From contig JANVCC010000040.1 of assembly GCA_025345505.1 (NCBI GenBank), forward strand, positions 6,738,073 through 6,802,072: a DNA stretch of 64,000 nucleotides. The letters are read 5' to 3'. The position numbers and the translations under genes were made by a program. Origin of the DNA: Todiramphus chloris collaris (Eukaryota > Chordata > Aves > Coraciiformes > Alcedinidae). Under the pieces are notes generated by a model. That model ran no database searches. It saw nothing but the letters and a program-made list of their open reading frames with translations, and was not told where the DNA came from. Below are positions 24,111 to 38,100 of the stretch, piece after piece (positions within the stretch are counted from its first letter, which is position 1; each line of letters begins with the position of its first letter).

Positions 24111-26114
24111 GGAGCCCTAGAAGGGCAGGGGGACCTTTCGGCACCGTGGTGGGGCAGGGGACTTTGGGGACATACTTTGCCTGGCAGGGAGGACAGATGC
24201 TGTTTTTTTTTTTAACCCAGTGAAGCTCCCTGTCTGCCCCGAGGTGGGGCACTGGGTGTGTTATGGCCTCTAGGAGAGTCCAGCCTGGCAGCGGGCTGCA
24301 GAAATAGCTGCTGGGCTCCTGCAGTGAGACCCCCGAGCCCAAAGCCACGATGGGGCTGTGGAGAGGCTGGTGGGGTGCACGCTGCCGGGGCAAGAGGCTT
24401 TCGGCAAGAATGGGTCATTCTGCAAAGGGGCTGTGCACATCAGTTAGGATTTCTCATGACGCTTTCTGACCAGGGACCCTCATAACCCAAAGCCCCCCAT
24501 CGCTCTGGGGGGGCAGGCTACACCCCCGCTCCAGGGCTCTGCAGCCTCCAGCTTTCACCACCCGCCCCATGGGGGTGGTGTGTCTGTCCAGGCACTTTCT
24601 CCACGTCTGCCGGCACAGCAAGGGCTGGGGCTGCTACCCCAGCCTCTGTTGGGGTGTCAGCAGCGGTGGGGCACGGGGATGAGGCACTGCAGGGACCGGA
24701 TGGGGACAGGGTGTGGCCGGCCACTGCTGAGCTGAGTCTGGCGGTCTCAGCCCGTGCCACGCAGCGCTCTCTCCGTTCCCCGGAGGGAATGCAGCCTCAC
24801 GTACAGGCTCCTCAGTGGTGTTAAAAGGCTGGGTGGGCCAGGGGCTGGGATACCCTGGCACCCACCCAGCACCCAGCTGCAGTGCAGCCTCGCGATGCGC
24901 AGGGCATGCAGGGTCTCTCCCCTGGCCAGGAGCCGCAGGAAGGGTGCCCGGGGCTTGCAGCCTCCCCATCTGAAAAGGGAAGGGGAGGTGAGGGCAGCTC
25001 TGGTTTTCTGCAAAACTTCCTTCCCTTGGCAAGGATGCCCACGGGTGCAGGGCAGCTTCCTGCACCCAAGCAGGGTTACCCTGCTGTACTGGCAGCAGCG
25101 GGGTTGGGTCTCTCCTGCCATGGGTGCTTTCATAGTGATGCAGGGCCAAGCTGGGAAATTTCATGTGGTTTCTTCTACTCACTGCATGGCATGAGACTGA
25201 GCTTGGCTGGGGACAGAAATCCCCCCAGGATGGCCCCACTGTGCCTTGAGCTTTCCTGCAACGTGTCTCAGAGGGAGACTGAGCGCTGGCAAGGAGGGGG
25301 CCGTGTCTCATGGCTGGGGCTCAGCTGACGCTCTGTGGTTCATTCATGGCCGGGCTCCATTTTCCAGCTGTTTCTCTCCCTCCATCAGCTTTCTCAGAGC
25401 AAATGGAGCTGTCTGGGAACTTTCTTTAGGGGGGTGGGGAGAGCCCACACTGCAGCTATAAATGGTTGCTGGTGTTAGAAAACAACCTGTGAGTTACCTT
25501 GGAAACCCAGCTGCACTTCCTGGGCTCTGCTGGGTGCGTGGGACTAACGGCAGCCTTGATTCAGCACACTGAAACTCAGATAAAAACTGATGGCGTCTTG
25601 CAGTGGCTGCACAGCCCCACACAGGAACGGGGTGTCCCCAGCAGCTACTGATGCTGGGATGGCCCCAGGACTTGGGGGTCTGTAGGGAGCAGGAGGAGCA
25701 TTGTGGGGTGCAGCAAGGAGCATCAGCCCCACGGAGGATGCTCGGCCCATTTCCATGTATTCAGCACATTCTTCCCCTCCCGGCTTCTCTCAGCGCTGGC
25801 AGGAAGCTGTGTGTGGGCCCATCTCCGCTGCACCCAGCACATGGGGTCCCCAGCTCAGTGCCAGATACCAAAGGACCTCAGCTCCAGTGTCAGCAGTGTG
25901 GCTGGTGGAGCCCTTCTCCCTGAGCCTCCCCAGCAGCACCCAGCCATTGCCCTCCTGTGCCCACAGCGATGGCTGGTGGCAGCACCCGAGGGAGGGAGCG
26001 AAGCCTCCCTGAACTAACAGCCCACAGAGAGGGGCTTTGGCTCACATCAGCTTTTCTGTTCCCTCCTGCAGCTCCACCTTGCCATCTCTCTGGTGATTTC
26101 CGTCTTGGGAAGCC

Positions 26115-29100
26115 ATGGCACCCAAAGGAAAGGTAAGGGTGACCCACACGTGGTGGGGATGGGTACCAGGGGTGCCACAGGGCAGACCCTGGAGCTGGGG
26201 CAGCATCTCCATCATGCAGTAAGGATGGTGATGATGTTCATGGGGGCCTGTTTGCATTCCTGCCTCTCCAGCCAGTGCTGTCTGGATGTGCTGCAATCAG
26301 GGGAAGTGCTGGGGTGGGGAAAGCAGGGACAGCAAGGACCAAAAATTCTTTCGGGGCCACAGTGGGATGAGGGAGAGAAACAGGGCTGTGGGAAGGGGAG
26401 GAGAAGAGATGTCGGCACTGGGGATTTGGGCTTTTGTTGGAAAGAAATCCCACCTGAGCCTGCTACAAGACATGCAGCCCTGCTTTGGCCTCTCCTCCCC
26501 AGCCTGGATTTCTCCCCGCTCTGAGCCAGGGCTGGTGTGATGTGGATCTGGGTGAGCAGGTGCTCCCTGGAAGCCAAGAAAACATCTTGGCGTGGGTGGA
26601 AAACCCCGCCTGGGTGGGCAGCTGTGTCTGGCAGGCACAGCCACCCTGCAGTGTGCTAGGCAGGGGAGGAGTCCAAGGCCAGATCCTCCTTCTTTCACTG
26701 CTCAGGGCCAGGGTCTGCTTTCCATTCCCTTGAGAAATCATATAATCATTGCCACAAGCCCCGTTACTGGTGGCTTCCTGCCCAGCTGAGAGGGTGGTTG
26801 CCTCTGGATGGGGAAACTGAGGCACAGCATGGTGAGTATCACCCTTGTGGTGGTCCAGGACCCTGAGCAGCCTTGCAGTGGAAGAGAGAGAAGCCATGCC
26901 AAGAATTTTGCTTCCAGCCTCCTGGCCCCAGCCTGGCTTATTTTTAGCTGGGAGGTCCTGGGCGGGCTGGGATGACTCAGAGGCTGGAGGAGGGGAGGCA
27001 GAGGCCCAGCAGCTGAAGCTGGGGCTGGAAAGGAGGGTGGGTGTGTGAGGGGGGTACAAGTGGGTAGGATGTTGTTTCCCTCCTGAGTGATGTTTCTGGA
27101 GCTCATTTCCATGAGAGCACAGGGAGCATGGGGTGATGCAAACCACTGAGCTCCTGCCTCAGTTTCCTTTGCCCCAACCATGGCAGCACTGCAGCGAGGC
27201 AGGCAGCTCATGTGTCAACAGCTCAGCAGGCAGGAACACAGCCCTGCTCCTCCTCCCCATTTAACCAAGGCTAACATCTGGTCTCCCCGTCACCACCCGT
27301 GCAACCCCAGTAGCCTTTGGCCACCCCTCCTGCTGTCTCTTGGCATCTCCTTTGCCTTGCAACTGCTAACTTACATCTCTGCAGGGCACATGTGTGGGCA
27401 GCAGCAGCCAGGAAAGCACCAAGCCAGGAAAGCCTGGGTGCTGCCGGGAAGTGGGGCTAAATCCAGCTCTCCCAGTGAATCACTTGCAATATGATCTGTC
27501 CTCATGCCTGCCTGGGTCCCTCAAAGGGCAGCATCTCCTCTTGCCTGACCTGGTCCCTGCTACACGGGACACCAGTAACCGCAGCTCCTCCCAAGAGGGC
27601 CTGTGGACTGTGCCAGCCTGGATTGGCTTCTCTCTGGAACATGGGGGTACAGAGGCTGTTTTCTTTCTGAAGGTGCTGGGTGGGTTGTTCAGCAGAGCTG
27701 TTGTGCTGTGGCAATGGGATGGGACCCGGGGAAGCAGTGGGTATCATGCTGTCCCATGTCCAGACCCTCGGGTTCATTCCTCGAGGCACTTTCTGGGTCA
27801 AGGATGCTGGTGCTGCCTGCCTACTGCTCTGGGGACACGTTGACACTAGATGTCCACGCTGGCAACAGCCCTGGGCCTTCAACAGCTTCTGGACATCTTA
27901 AGCCATGCAGCAGATCCTGAGCGAGTGATCCCAGGGAGCTGTACACGCCTGGTTGGCACATGGTGCAAGCAGAGCCATGGGAGAATGCTCAGAGCTTTCC
28001 AGGGTGCTGACACGGACGAGAGCCCTGGCTCCACCTGGCTCCCCCATCAGACCATGAAGGAAATGCTGCTGTTCAGCTCTTCTTGCTCTGGCAGGGATGT
28101 ATCGCAGTTCCTTACATGGGGCTGGGCTCGTTTCACATCTGCTTCCGCCCAGGGTTGGTGCTGATCTCATTCAGGGTCTGGTGAATTCCTACTAGCAAAG
28201 TTGACCTGGGTCAGGGAAGCCCAGTCCCTGTTTTACCCTGAGGTCTCTGGGGTGTCACTCCGGGGCTCCCTGTTGTGTAGCCTGGAGGTGCAGAGGAGCA
28301 GGCAGAAGCAGATCATGCCAACCCCCAGGATTTCTCAAGCTCCAGAGAAAGTCTTTCCCCGTATCCAGGGTCTCTGCTCTGACCCCTGGGACCAGTCTGG
28401 GCCCTGCAGGAGTGCACACTGGGGCCAGACAAGCTGTTGGCAGCACTGCCACTTCTCAGTGCTTTCTGCTTAGCAGCCCACAGTGATTTTGTGCCTGTAA
28501 ATGTGTGTCCTGGCTTGGAGGCCATGCAGAGCTTGGACATCCTCAGCATGTGGAGGGTTTTCCTGCTCACAGCAGGCAGTAGGGAAATGACTTCCTTCAT
28601 CTCTCACAACCCACACTCCTCAATAACTCCCCTCAGACTGGCTGTGGTGCAGGTGGATTGCCCTGGTCCTTCCATGCCTTCCCCTGTGTTCAGGGTGTCC
28701 AGCCCCCTTGTGAGGCCCCCTTTTTTTTCTGCTGTGCCCCCCAGATGGAGTTGGGAACCCCAGTGTGCTCAAGAAACCTCCCTTCAAAGCACCAGCTCTT
28801 GCTGGCATGGTTGGGAGGGTTGTATCCAGCTTAAACACGGAGCACAAGCAGCAAACAGGGAGTGATGCCAGCGAGATCCAAGAGGGAAAGCTGTGCACTC
28901 CAGGAACCTGGTGCACAAACAATTCGCGTGGCAAGGAGAGCAAACAGGAAAGGAAACAACCAAGGAGAAGAACAAGTATTTATGTTTGAGGCTGAGCTTT
29001 GCCTTCAGGAAGCCAAAGTGGGAGCAGATCTTGCCCCAGTCCTGCTCAGCTTCAACTTCTCCTTCCCCATTCAGCTTCTCACCTCCTTTCCCCTAGGTCT

Positions 29101-32100
29101 ACAGGGGGTCAGTGAAGGACTTCCCAGGCTTTGATGCCAGCCAGGATGCAGAGGCCTTGTACAATGCCATGAAGGGATTTGGTATGGATGCTTCTCCAGA
29201 CTGTTACCCCAGGGCCACCCTGATGTCCCCTATTGCTTTAGTTGACCCTTGCATGACTGGACATCCTGCATTGCTTCCCGTCAGCTGCCAGTCTGCTGTA
29301 ACACTGCTCCAGGACCTCTCCTAGCTCCCCTTTCCTCCCTGGAGCCATCTCGGCTCTGCTGCTCCTCCCAGCCCTGAGCCAGCAGCAGCTTTGGGCAGGG
29401 CAGGATGGCTGTGATGAGCCCAGCCACAGGGCTAAACGTGGCTCCTGGCTCTCCCCACAGGCAGTGACAAGGAGGCCATCCTTGACCTCATCACATCCAG
29501 GAGCAACAAGCAGCGAGTGGAGATCTGCCAAGCCTACAAGTCCCAGTATGGGAAGGTAACAGCAGAAACACTCCCTGGTCTGTGCCCCCACTGCAGAGGC
29601 AGGTGGCTGTGGCTGCCACCAATCAGCCCATGCAGGGACCCACCACTCCCTGGACCCACTCAGAGATGCTGTGGAGCTAGGGTCCCCCAGCCCCTTTCTC
29701 CTCCTCCACCAGGACCTCATCGCAGACCTCAAGTATGAGTTGACGGGGAAGTTTGAGCGACTGATTGTGAGCCTTATGCGGCCCCCACCTTACAGTGATG
29801 CCAAGGAGATCAAAGATGCTATAGGGGTAAGAAGTGGGCAGCCCCCATGGGGCCCCTCTGAGGACACCCCCCCTCGCCCCGTCCTGCTGCTCATGGGGCT
29901 GCGTCTCTGCCTGCAGGGCATTGGTACAGATGAGAAGTGCCTCATCGAGATACTCGCCTCCCGCACCAACCAGGAGATCCACGACCTGGTGGCTGCCTAT
30001 AAAGATGGTGAGGGCTGGGGAAGAGCAGGGGCTGCCCTGTGTCCCCTTGGGCCAGAACAAGGGAGAGAGGTGAGGGCTTTACAGGCCCTGACCTCTCCCT
30101 CTTCCACCAGCATACGAGAGAGATCTGGAGGCTGACATCATTGGAGACACATCAGGTCACTTCAAGAAGATGCTTGTTGTTCTGCTTCAGGTACGTCCAT
30201 TTGTCCAGCCTCTGTGGGTGGTGGGTGCTTGTGCCCAGCAGGGATGATCCTGTCTCTGTCCCACAGGGCACCAGGGAGGAGGATGACGTGGTAAGCGAGG
30301 ACCTGGTGGAGCAGGATGCCAAGGTGAGGCTTGGCAGGTCACTGGGACAGGTAGCATCCAGGCAGGGATGGGGCTAGGGCATTGGGACCACCCAGACTTA
30401 GGCCTGCAAAAGGAGAGTGGGCACCAAGGGTGCCCATGCTTGGGCAAAGCTCTGTATGAGCAGCACCTTGACTTAGGCTCTGCCACCTTCCCCATCCCAC
30501 AAGGACCTGCTGGAAGCTGGTGAGCTGAAATGGGGCACAGACGAGGCCCAGTTCATCTACATCCTTGGCCGTCGAAGCAAGCAGCACCTCCGCTTGGGTG
30601 AGCATCTCCTGCATGCTCAGAGCTGGGCTTGAACATATCTTGGCAGCTTCTCCAGGCATCATCTCACTCTCATCCCACAGTCTTTGATGAGTACCTGAAG
30701 ATTTCTGGGAAGCCAATTGAGAGGAGCATCCGGGGAGAGCTCTCTGGTGACTTTGAGAAGCTGATGCTGGCTGTGGGTAAGTCAGTCCCTGTGTGGGGAG
30801 TGCTGTGAAAAGCGCTGGCCTTGCTGGGGTGGGAGGGCTCAGTGCAAGAGCCAGCAAGGTCAGGGCTGCAGCTGTGCCTAGGTTCTGGGAGGTCAGGGCA
30901 GTGCCCGGGGGTATGGGTGCTCAGCCACTGGGGGCACTGGTGAAGCCAGGTGCCTACATCTCTCACCACACCTCAATTTCCCCACAGTGAAGTGCATCAG
31001 AAGCACAGCAGAATATTTTGCTGACAGGCTCTACAAGGCCATGAAGGTGAGTGGATTGCCCCTCCTCCAAGGGGTCCCCTGCAGCTTTGTGGGGAGCTAG
31101 CAAGAGGAGGGGGTCCCTTTACCACAAGGTGCTGCTGGAGGACAGGGTGATGCAGGGCCATGAAGACACGACCAGTGTGCCCAGGGTTCTCTGCACTTCT
31201 CCTTCCTTCAGATCCAGGACTGGGAAGAAATCTGATAGAGGGTCCCAAATGTGATGGGCTGAGCAGGGGTTGCTTGGCCATCCCAGGCTTGACACATGGG
31301 CTCCTCTGTTGCAGGGGCTGGGCACGAGGGACAACACACTGATCCGCATCATGGTGTCCCGCAGTGAGATTGACATGCTGGACATCAGGGAGGTGTTCAG
31401 GACCAAGTATGAGAAATCTCTCTACAACATGATAAAGGTAAGTGCTGGGGGTCCCCAGCCACTAGTACAGCTTCCCTCCTGATGCCAGCACCCTGTGCCA
31501 GGTGTCCATCTGTGAGGGCAAGGCTCAGGGCGACTCCTCTCCATGTGCTCATACCATGGCACTACCCTGACCCTCCCTGTCACATCGTTCTTCATCTCCA
31601 TCTGTCTTTCCAGGAGGACACCTCCGGGGAGTACAAGAAGGCCCTGCTAAAGCTGTGCGGAGGGGACGATGAGTAAGACCACTTGTCACCCCCTGTTTGT
31701 CCCTCCTCATCCCCTTGGTGCTGGGTACAAACCTCTGGGTCAGACCCTGGTGGAGCAGCACCTGGACTGGCAGCACCCACAGTGAGAGTGGTTCAGTTCG
31801 GGGGCCCTGCCACCTGCACAGCCAACCACAATGCCATGGTCCCTTGGGCAGAGACAAGCACCTGGAGGGAGGATGCTCCAGGGGAGGTTGTTGGGATTTA
31901 CCACCCACTTCCCAGACAGCCCCACAGCAAGCACCCAGCTCCTGCCCACCTGCTGCAGTGCCCAGCACCTGGCGGGTACAAAACACCCCGGTGGAGGGAC
32001 AGGGCAGGGTGGGAGGTGGCTGCTGGTGGGGCACAGGGCTCCCATGGCTCACTGTCCCCTGTCCTTGCCCTCCCATTGCAGTGCGGCAGGTGAGTTCTTC

Positions 32101-35100
32101 CCCGAGGCAGCGCAGGTGGCCTATCGGATGTGGGAGCTTAGCGCGGTGGCCAAAGTAGAGGTCAGCACCCTTGTACCCCCCTCTGCGCTCTGCCAGCTTG
32201 GGGCCCTGGCTGCTCCTCTCCGCCATGGGGCACAGCCAGCCTCACACCTCTGCTCTGCCTCTCGCTCTGCAGCTTCTTTGATGTCTTTCTCTGGTTTGGG
32301 GGCATGAGTTTGGTGTGACATAACCCTGGCAGGGCTGACCACCCCCTGGGCTCCACTAACCCCCTCCTCTCTGTGAAGCCTCCCTCCTGTGAGGTGGCAG
32401 GTGCTGCATGTCTGTGCGATGCATCGTGGGCAGCTCTGGCTCTGGTGCCCACCAGACACCTCCTGCTCCCTGGCCAGCCCACCCCGATGCTAGAGCACAG
32501 CTGTGCCAAGGGGAGCTGGCACCATGCATGCAGCTGGAGGCACCCACAAAAGGGTGCTCTGGAATGTGCAGAAAAGACACCCTGAACCCTATGTGCACAG
32601 GGAGGATGGAGATGTGCTTGGTGCTGTAAGGATGCAGAGGGGTAGACCTTTCAAGTGACTCCTCTTCTGGCTCTCAGCTGATGAGTCTAGCCCTGGCTGA
32701 AGTGTCCCAGCACTAGGGGTGGCGGGTATAACACTGAGCAGGACACCACGACTTCAGGGATTGTCTGTAGTTCTCTTCTCCCTGCTCTCTACTGGCCTGG
32801 CTTTGGTTTGCCCCTCGATGGAAGGGGTCACACTGGTGGGGACATCCTCACTGAGCCCCAGGTGCCTGCACTAACACACAACCTGCTTTGGCCTCAGCTT
32901 GCTGGGTGGCACCTTCCCCTCCGTCTCTCCTTCCTTCTCTCTCTCTCCATCCCTCCCTCCCTCCATCCCACCCAACTCAGGGATGAACCCAAACCCCTGT
33001 GTGCATCCACAGCTGCGAGGAACTGTGCAGCCCGCAGGGAGCTTCAATGACGATGGGGACGCACAAGTGCTGAGGAAAGCGATGAAGGGTCTGGGTAAGC
33101 AGGGGCCATGTGCCCAGCCCCTTCCTGATGCTCCTCAACAGCTCTTGGGGCAGAAAACTCACCTTGGCCCATGAAGGGCTGTGTGAAAGCCCCGGGGGGA
33201 ATAAAGAGATGGTTTTAGAGTTGCAGGAGCTCTCCCTTCCCCACCTCCCCAGTTGGCAGGGTTGGGGGTGGTGATGTGCCCGTGGTCAGGGCTGGGGTGG
33301 TGTGGCTCTGCTGTCCCCCTTGGCTCTGCTCACCATCACTGCTGTCATTGCAGGCACTGACGAAGGGGCCATTATCGAGGTGGTGACGCAGAGGAGCAAT
33401 GCCCAGAGGCAACAGATCCTGAAGGCTTACAAGGCTCACTACGGCAGGGTACTGCCAGCCCCCTCCTTCCACCCTGCTCCTTTCTCCTGTCCACAACCTG
33501 CCCCCCATGCAGAGATCTGCCCCTCACTGAAAGAAGTCCTGCCCAGGGAGTGGTGGACAGACAGAACACCCCAATTCATGGAATTATAGAATGTTTTGGG
33601 TTCAAGGGGGCCTTTAAAGCTCATCTAGTCCAACCTCCTGCAGTCAGCAGGAACAGCTTCAAACAGACCAGGTTGCCCAGAGCCCCAGCCAACCTGACCT
33701 GGAATGGTTCTGGGGATGGGGCATCGACCACCTCTCTGGACAACCTGGGCCAGTGCTTCACCACCCTCATTGTAAAGAAGTTATTCCTTATATCTAGTGT
33801 AAATCTCCGCTCTTTTTCAGTTCAAAATCATCACCCCTTGTCCTGTCACAACAGGCTAAAAAGTCTGTCCCCATGTTTCTTATAGACCCTCTTTAAGTCC
33901 TGAAAGGCCACAATAAGGTCTCCCTGGAGCATTCTCCAGGTTGAACAACCCCAACTCTGTCAGCCTGTCCTCACAGCAGAGGGATTCCAACCCTTGGAGC
34001 ATTTCTGTGGCAAGATTTAGGTCAGCATGACTCCCACAAGGAAGATTGAGTTCTCAAAGCTGCTTCCTGCTCTAGATGCCTCACCAGCCCCAGGGGAGTA
34101 CGTCCTCTCCCCTTTTCTTGCCCTGTCCTCAGTCCCACATGGAGGACTCCAAAGCCAGGATCTCTCCAGACCTATCCCCAAAAGAAGATGCCCCAAGGGT
34201 CTTCCCAGATGTTTCCCACCTCCACACTTTCCTTCTGTTTACTCCCTGGTGTTGCCTTGGCTGGTCTGTCCCTGCGGAAGGAGACAAGGACTGAACCCTT
34301 AAATGCTTTTGCAGGACTTGATGGCAGACCTGAAATCTGAGCTGTCGGGTAGCTTGGCCAAGCTGATTCTTGGACTCATGCTGACACCAGCACAGTACGA
34401 CGCCAAGCAGCTGAGGAAGGCTGTGGAGGTAACTGTCACACTGCTGGTATCAGCCTCAGCACGTGAGGGCGAGGTGGTTTTTACTGTGATTGTACCCACA
34501 CTGACAGTGACCTGGAGCTGTAAGTGTATCTCAGCTTCACACATCCCCAAAGCTCTCCTCTCCTATACAGAAGGAAAGCAGAGTAGAAAGCAACAGGACA
34601 AAGGCCTGGTTTGCACAAAGACCTGCTGGGAGCCCAGTTTGGTCTCACTGCAGTCCAGCACACTCTCACCAGGCTGTACACAAAGCCTCTCAGGGACACC
34701 TTCCACTGCCATACCCACTTTGCAGCAGGAGCAGTGGCCTGCCAGGCACAGGCAGCCACAGCAGAGCAGGGTGGGGGAAAACCAGTAGTGTGCACCACTA
34801 TCCACCAGTCACACCAGTTGGGACCCCATTAGCAGCAGACTTGGACTCTCTTCATGCTGGCTCCTACCAGCCATTGGGGGCGTTTGCTGGACATGGACTT
34901 TTGGCACACAGTAGCCCTGGGGCTAGAGCAGCCTCTCCTCGCCTGGCACTGGTGGGGTGATGCTGCCATGTCCCTGTCCAGCTCTGGCACCTGCAGCACC
35001 CACCATGCTGCTCTCTTCCAGGGGGCTGGCACAGATGAGAAAGTCCTCATTGAAATCATGGCTACGCGGAACAACCAGGAGATCAAGGCTATCAATGAGG

Positions 35101-38100
35101 CGTATCAGGAAGGTATGGCCCAGGAGGGAGGTGGGGAACACCCAGGTCCTGGGCATGGACCATGTTTAATCCTTTACAGAGCCCAGGTTTTGTCTCTGGG
35201 TTGAGTCCATGACTTGGTGCTGTAGTCCCTCCAGACAAGAGCAGCTCTTCCCCAGGTTCCACACCTCATTAAAGAGAAATGGAAACCTGGGATGAGGCTG
35301 TCAGGAGTCCTCAAATCCACCCTGTGATTTCTGACACTGCATGACTGTCCAAGCCCCTTTCTCCCCAGGGAACAAGAGCTGCAAACTCCAAGTTAAATGC
35401 CCAGCCTGTTCTCTCTCTGAGACCCCATGGTTGTAAATAGGTGGCTCTGTGGCTGGTCATCCCCAGCAGAGCGCTGGTTCATGTCCCAGCTCTGCCACCA
35501 CATCCTCCCCTTGGAGCTCTTTTGCAATGATCCCTTTCCCTCGGGAGCCCCTGGAGCAAAGAAACTGTGCTCGTGCCTGGGGTGATCCCCTTTTCAATGG
35601 GCCTGAAAATAGTAGAGGGAGTCATCTGCTTCAGCCGTGCAAAGGCTGGAAGATGGTCACCACCATCCGCAGGCCCCATGAGGATCATGGGCACAGCAGG
35701 CACCGGTGGGTGGGAAGCAGAGCTGCAGGCAGGGTTCAGGGCTCAACCATCCTCCTCTCCACAGCCTACCACAAGAGCCTGGAAGATGACCTCAGCTCTG
35801 ACACATCAGGGCATTTAAAGAGGATTCTTGTCTCCTTGGCTCTGGTAAGGGCGGCTCTCGCTGTGGATTGTCCCCTCCCTGCCATGAGCAGTGGTGGGGG
35901 TCTGCAAGGGCGGTGGCTATGGAGAAGACAGAGCATCACTGCCTGGCTGGGCAGTCCTGCTTGACCCTGTCTGCCACCCCCTCGCTTGGGGCTCTCCTGG
36001 GAGATAGCTTCTTTCCATCTCCATGATTTTTGTCTTGAACCACAGGGTAACCGTGACGAAGGACCAGAGAACCTCACACAGGCACACGAAGATGCCAAGG
36101 TGAGAACCACACTGGCAGTGGCATTACAGGCTCTACATCCATAAAGAAGGGCAGATGTTGCATCCTCTGGTCTGGAGACAGGAAGCAAATGGTGCTGGGG
36201 AAGGGTGTCTGTAAGCTGCAGGGGGAGATGCCAGGTGCAGTGACACCCTTGGAGGAAAAGCTTCCCAGTCTGATTTCTGAAGCCCTGGGCTCTGGTGCTC
36301 CATGCATGGGAAAACTGCAAACCACGAGAGATGCCATGGGGCTTGGCCCCAGGGAGCTCCCAACTGGGGCCCACACCGGTTCTTGTGCAGAGCTGCCACT
36401 TTGGGGTCCCACAACACACACAAATGCTGAAATCTGGCACTTGAGCTTCAAAGGCAGCTTTGAGCTGGTCTGCAGGAACCACCCACGTCTTTGTGTTGTG
36501 GATGGGGCAGCCCTGAAGCCTAAGCTGCTTTCCACCCTGCCAGCATGCTGGGACACCAACCCCAACCCACAAACCATTGCCTCATCTTTACTGGGCTGTG
36601 GTGAGCCAGGACTGGAGGAGGAATGCTGAGCAGCCAGGAATGGTTGCAGGGGGAGTGTTGATGCCCCATTGTCTGGCTCAGCTCCTGGTCCCAGGAGACC
36701 TGTGACCCTCGAGCTGTGCACCTCAGCCTCCCGCTCCTTCGGGCCAAGAGTTTTCTGCAAGGGGCTGGGAGGCTCAGTGCGGGGCCAACCCCCAGGCCTC
36801 GTGCTGACGCGTGCGGGCAGCAGGCAGATGGGCAGCTCTGCCCACGGCCGCTGCTGGCAGAGGGAGCAGACACTGCACTGCCTGCACCCTGCCCTTGCAC
36901 TGCCACTTGCCTCAGCCTGCTGCAGAGAAAGAGAGAGCCAGGTGTGACAGAGACAGGGACAAGCCAGCTGGTCTGGCTGTATTTTGTCAGCAAAGCTGCT
37001 CTTCTCCTCCTCCTGCTGCAGGCTTGGTCTGAGCCTGCCTGTGGCCAGGCAAGGATGCTCCCTGAGGAGCCACAGGCTGGTACCCAAGCCCTAGGAGTGG
37101 GAGGCTCACTTTGCTTGGCCAAAGACCACCTACACCTGGCCCCATGAGATGGGACCTAAAATCAGGCCCACTTACAGGAAGCAGGGGAACTGGGGACAGG
37201 TCATTTTAGGGGATTTTGCTAGACTTCCCTTGCTTTGCCAGGGAAAGATAAAGGTTGAGCAGCACCTTCTGACCATGTCTTCCTGTCTCTCTCTTTCTCT
37301 CCACCAGGTTGTTGCAGAGACCCTGGTGAGTGTCTGCACTTTTGCTCCTCAGCCTTCTGAATGTTTGAGGGAATGCTGCAGTCTTTGAGTGCAGGGCTGG
37401 GGCTGGGAATAGCAGCCCTACATGCCAGGTTCCTTTGGCCACATGGGCTCTGCTTGCTTGCTGGGGGCTACAGGGTCCTTGCATCAGGATGGGTGGCAAG
37501 GGTGACAGAGCGGACATGCATGAGGGCACTCCCCTGGACAGGAGTTCTTGGGAGGGCTGGAGACCAATTCTGCCTACTGCCTGCATGTAGGACCCGCTCT
37601 CCTGTCAGTGTGGGACTCAGAGCTGGCTTCCCTGGCTCACCAAAATGGGAACTGGGGAAGGGGCAACTTTGTAACTCCCTCTTCACTCTTGGTTTCTTTC
37701 CCAGAAACTTGCCGATGTCTCCAGCAATGACTCCAGTGACTCCCTGGAGACCCGCTTCCTCAGCATCCTCTGTACCCGCAGCTACCCCCACCTCCGCAGA
37801 GGTAGGACCACATCTCTCCATCGCTGCTTGGCCATCAGCTGCAACACAAGTGCTTTGGATTGGGATGGGACTCTTGAGCAGCAGCAGATTGGGCACTCCC
37901 CAGGGTTGAGCCCTGTGGTGGGGAGAGGCAGTGGGAGGAGATGGCATGGTCTTGCAGTTGCCGTGGCTAGTTGAGGTGGCCCAAGCCTGCTCTGGTCTCA
38001 TCTGATCCAGATGTCTCCATGGTTGAGGCTCGAGACTCCTGGATGCCCAGGGCTGGGGTGCAACAGCTCGATGGTGACCTTTTCCTCCCTCCCCAGTGTT

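Noticed and set aside
31614-31677. Reading ANXA6 as ending at GAG TAA (31674-31677)
   Set aside because: The donor GA/GTAAGA joins in phase to the linker exon at 32082, and eight repeats with a 672-residue frame follow.
36074-37087. 337-codon minus-strand open frame
   Set aside because: It lies across an intron and one exon edge of ANXA6 and has low-complexity composition with no domain.
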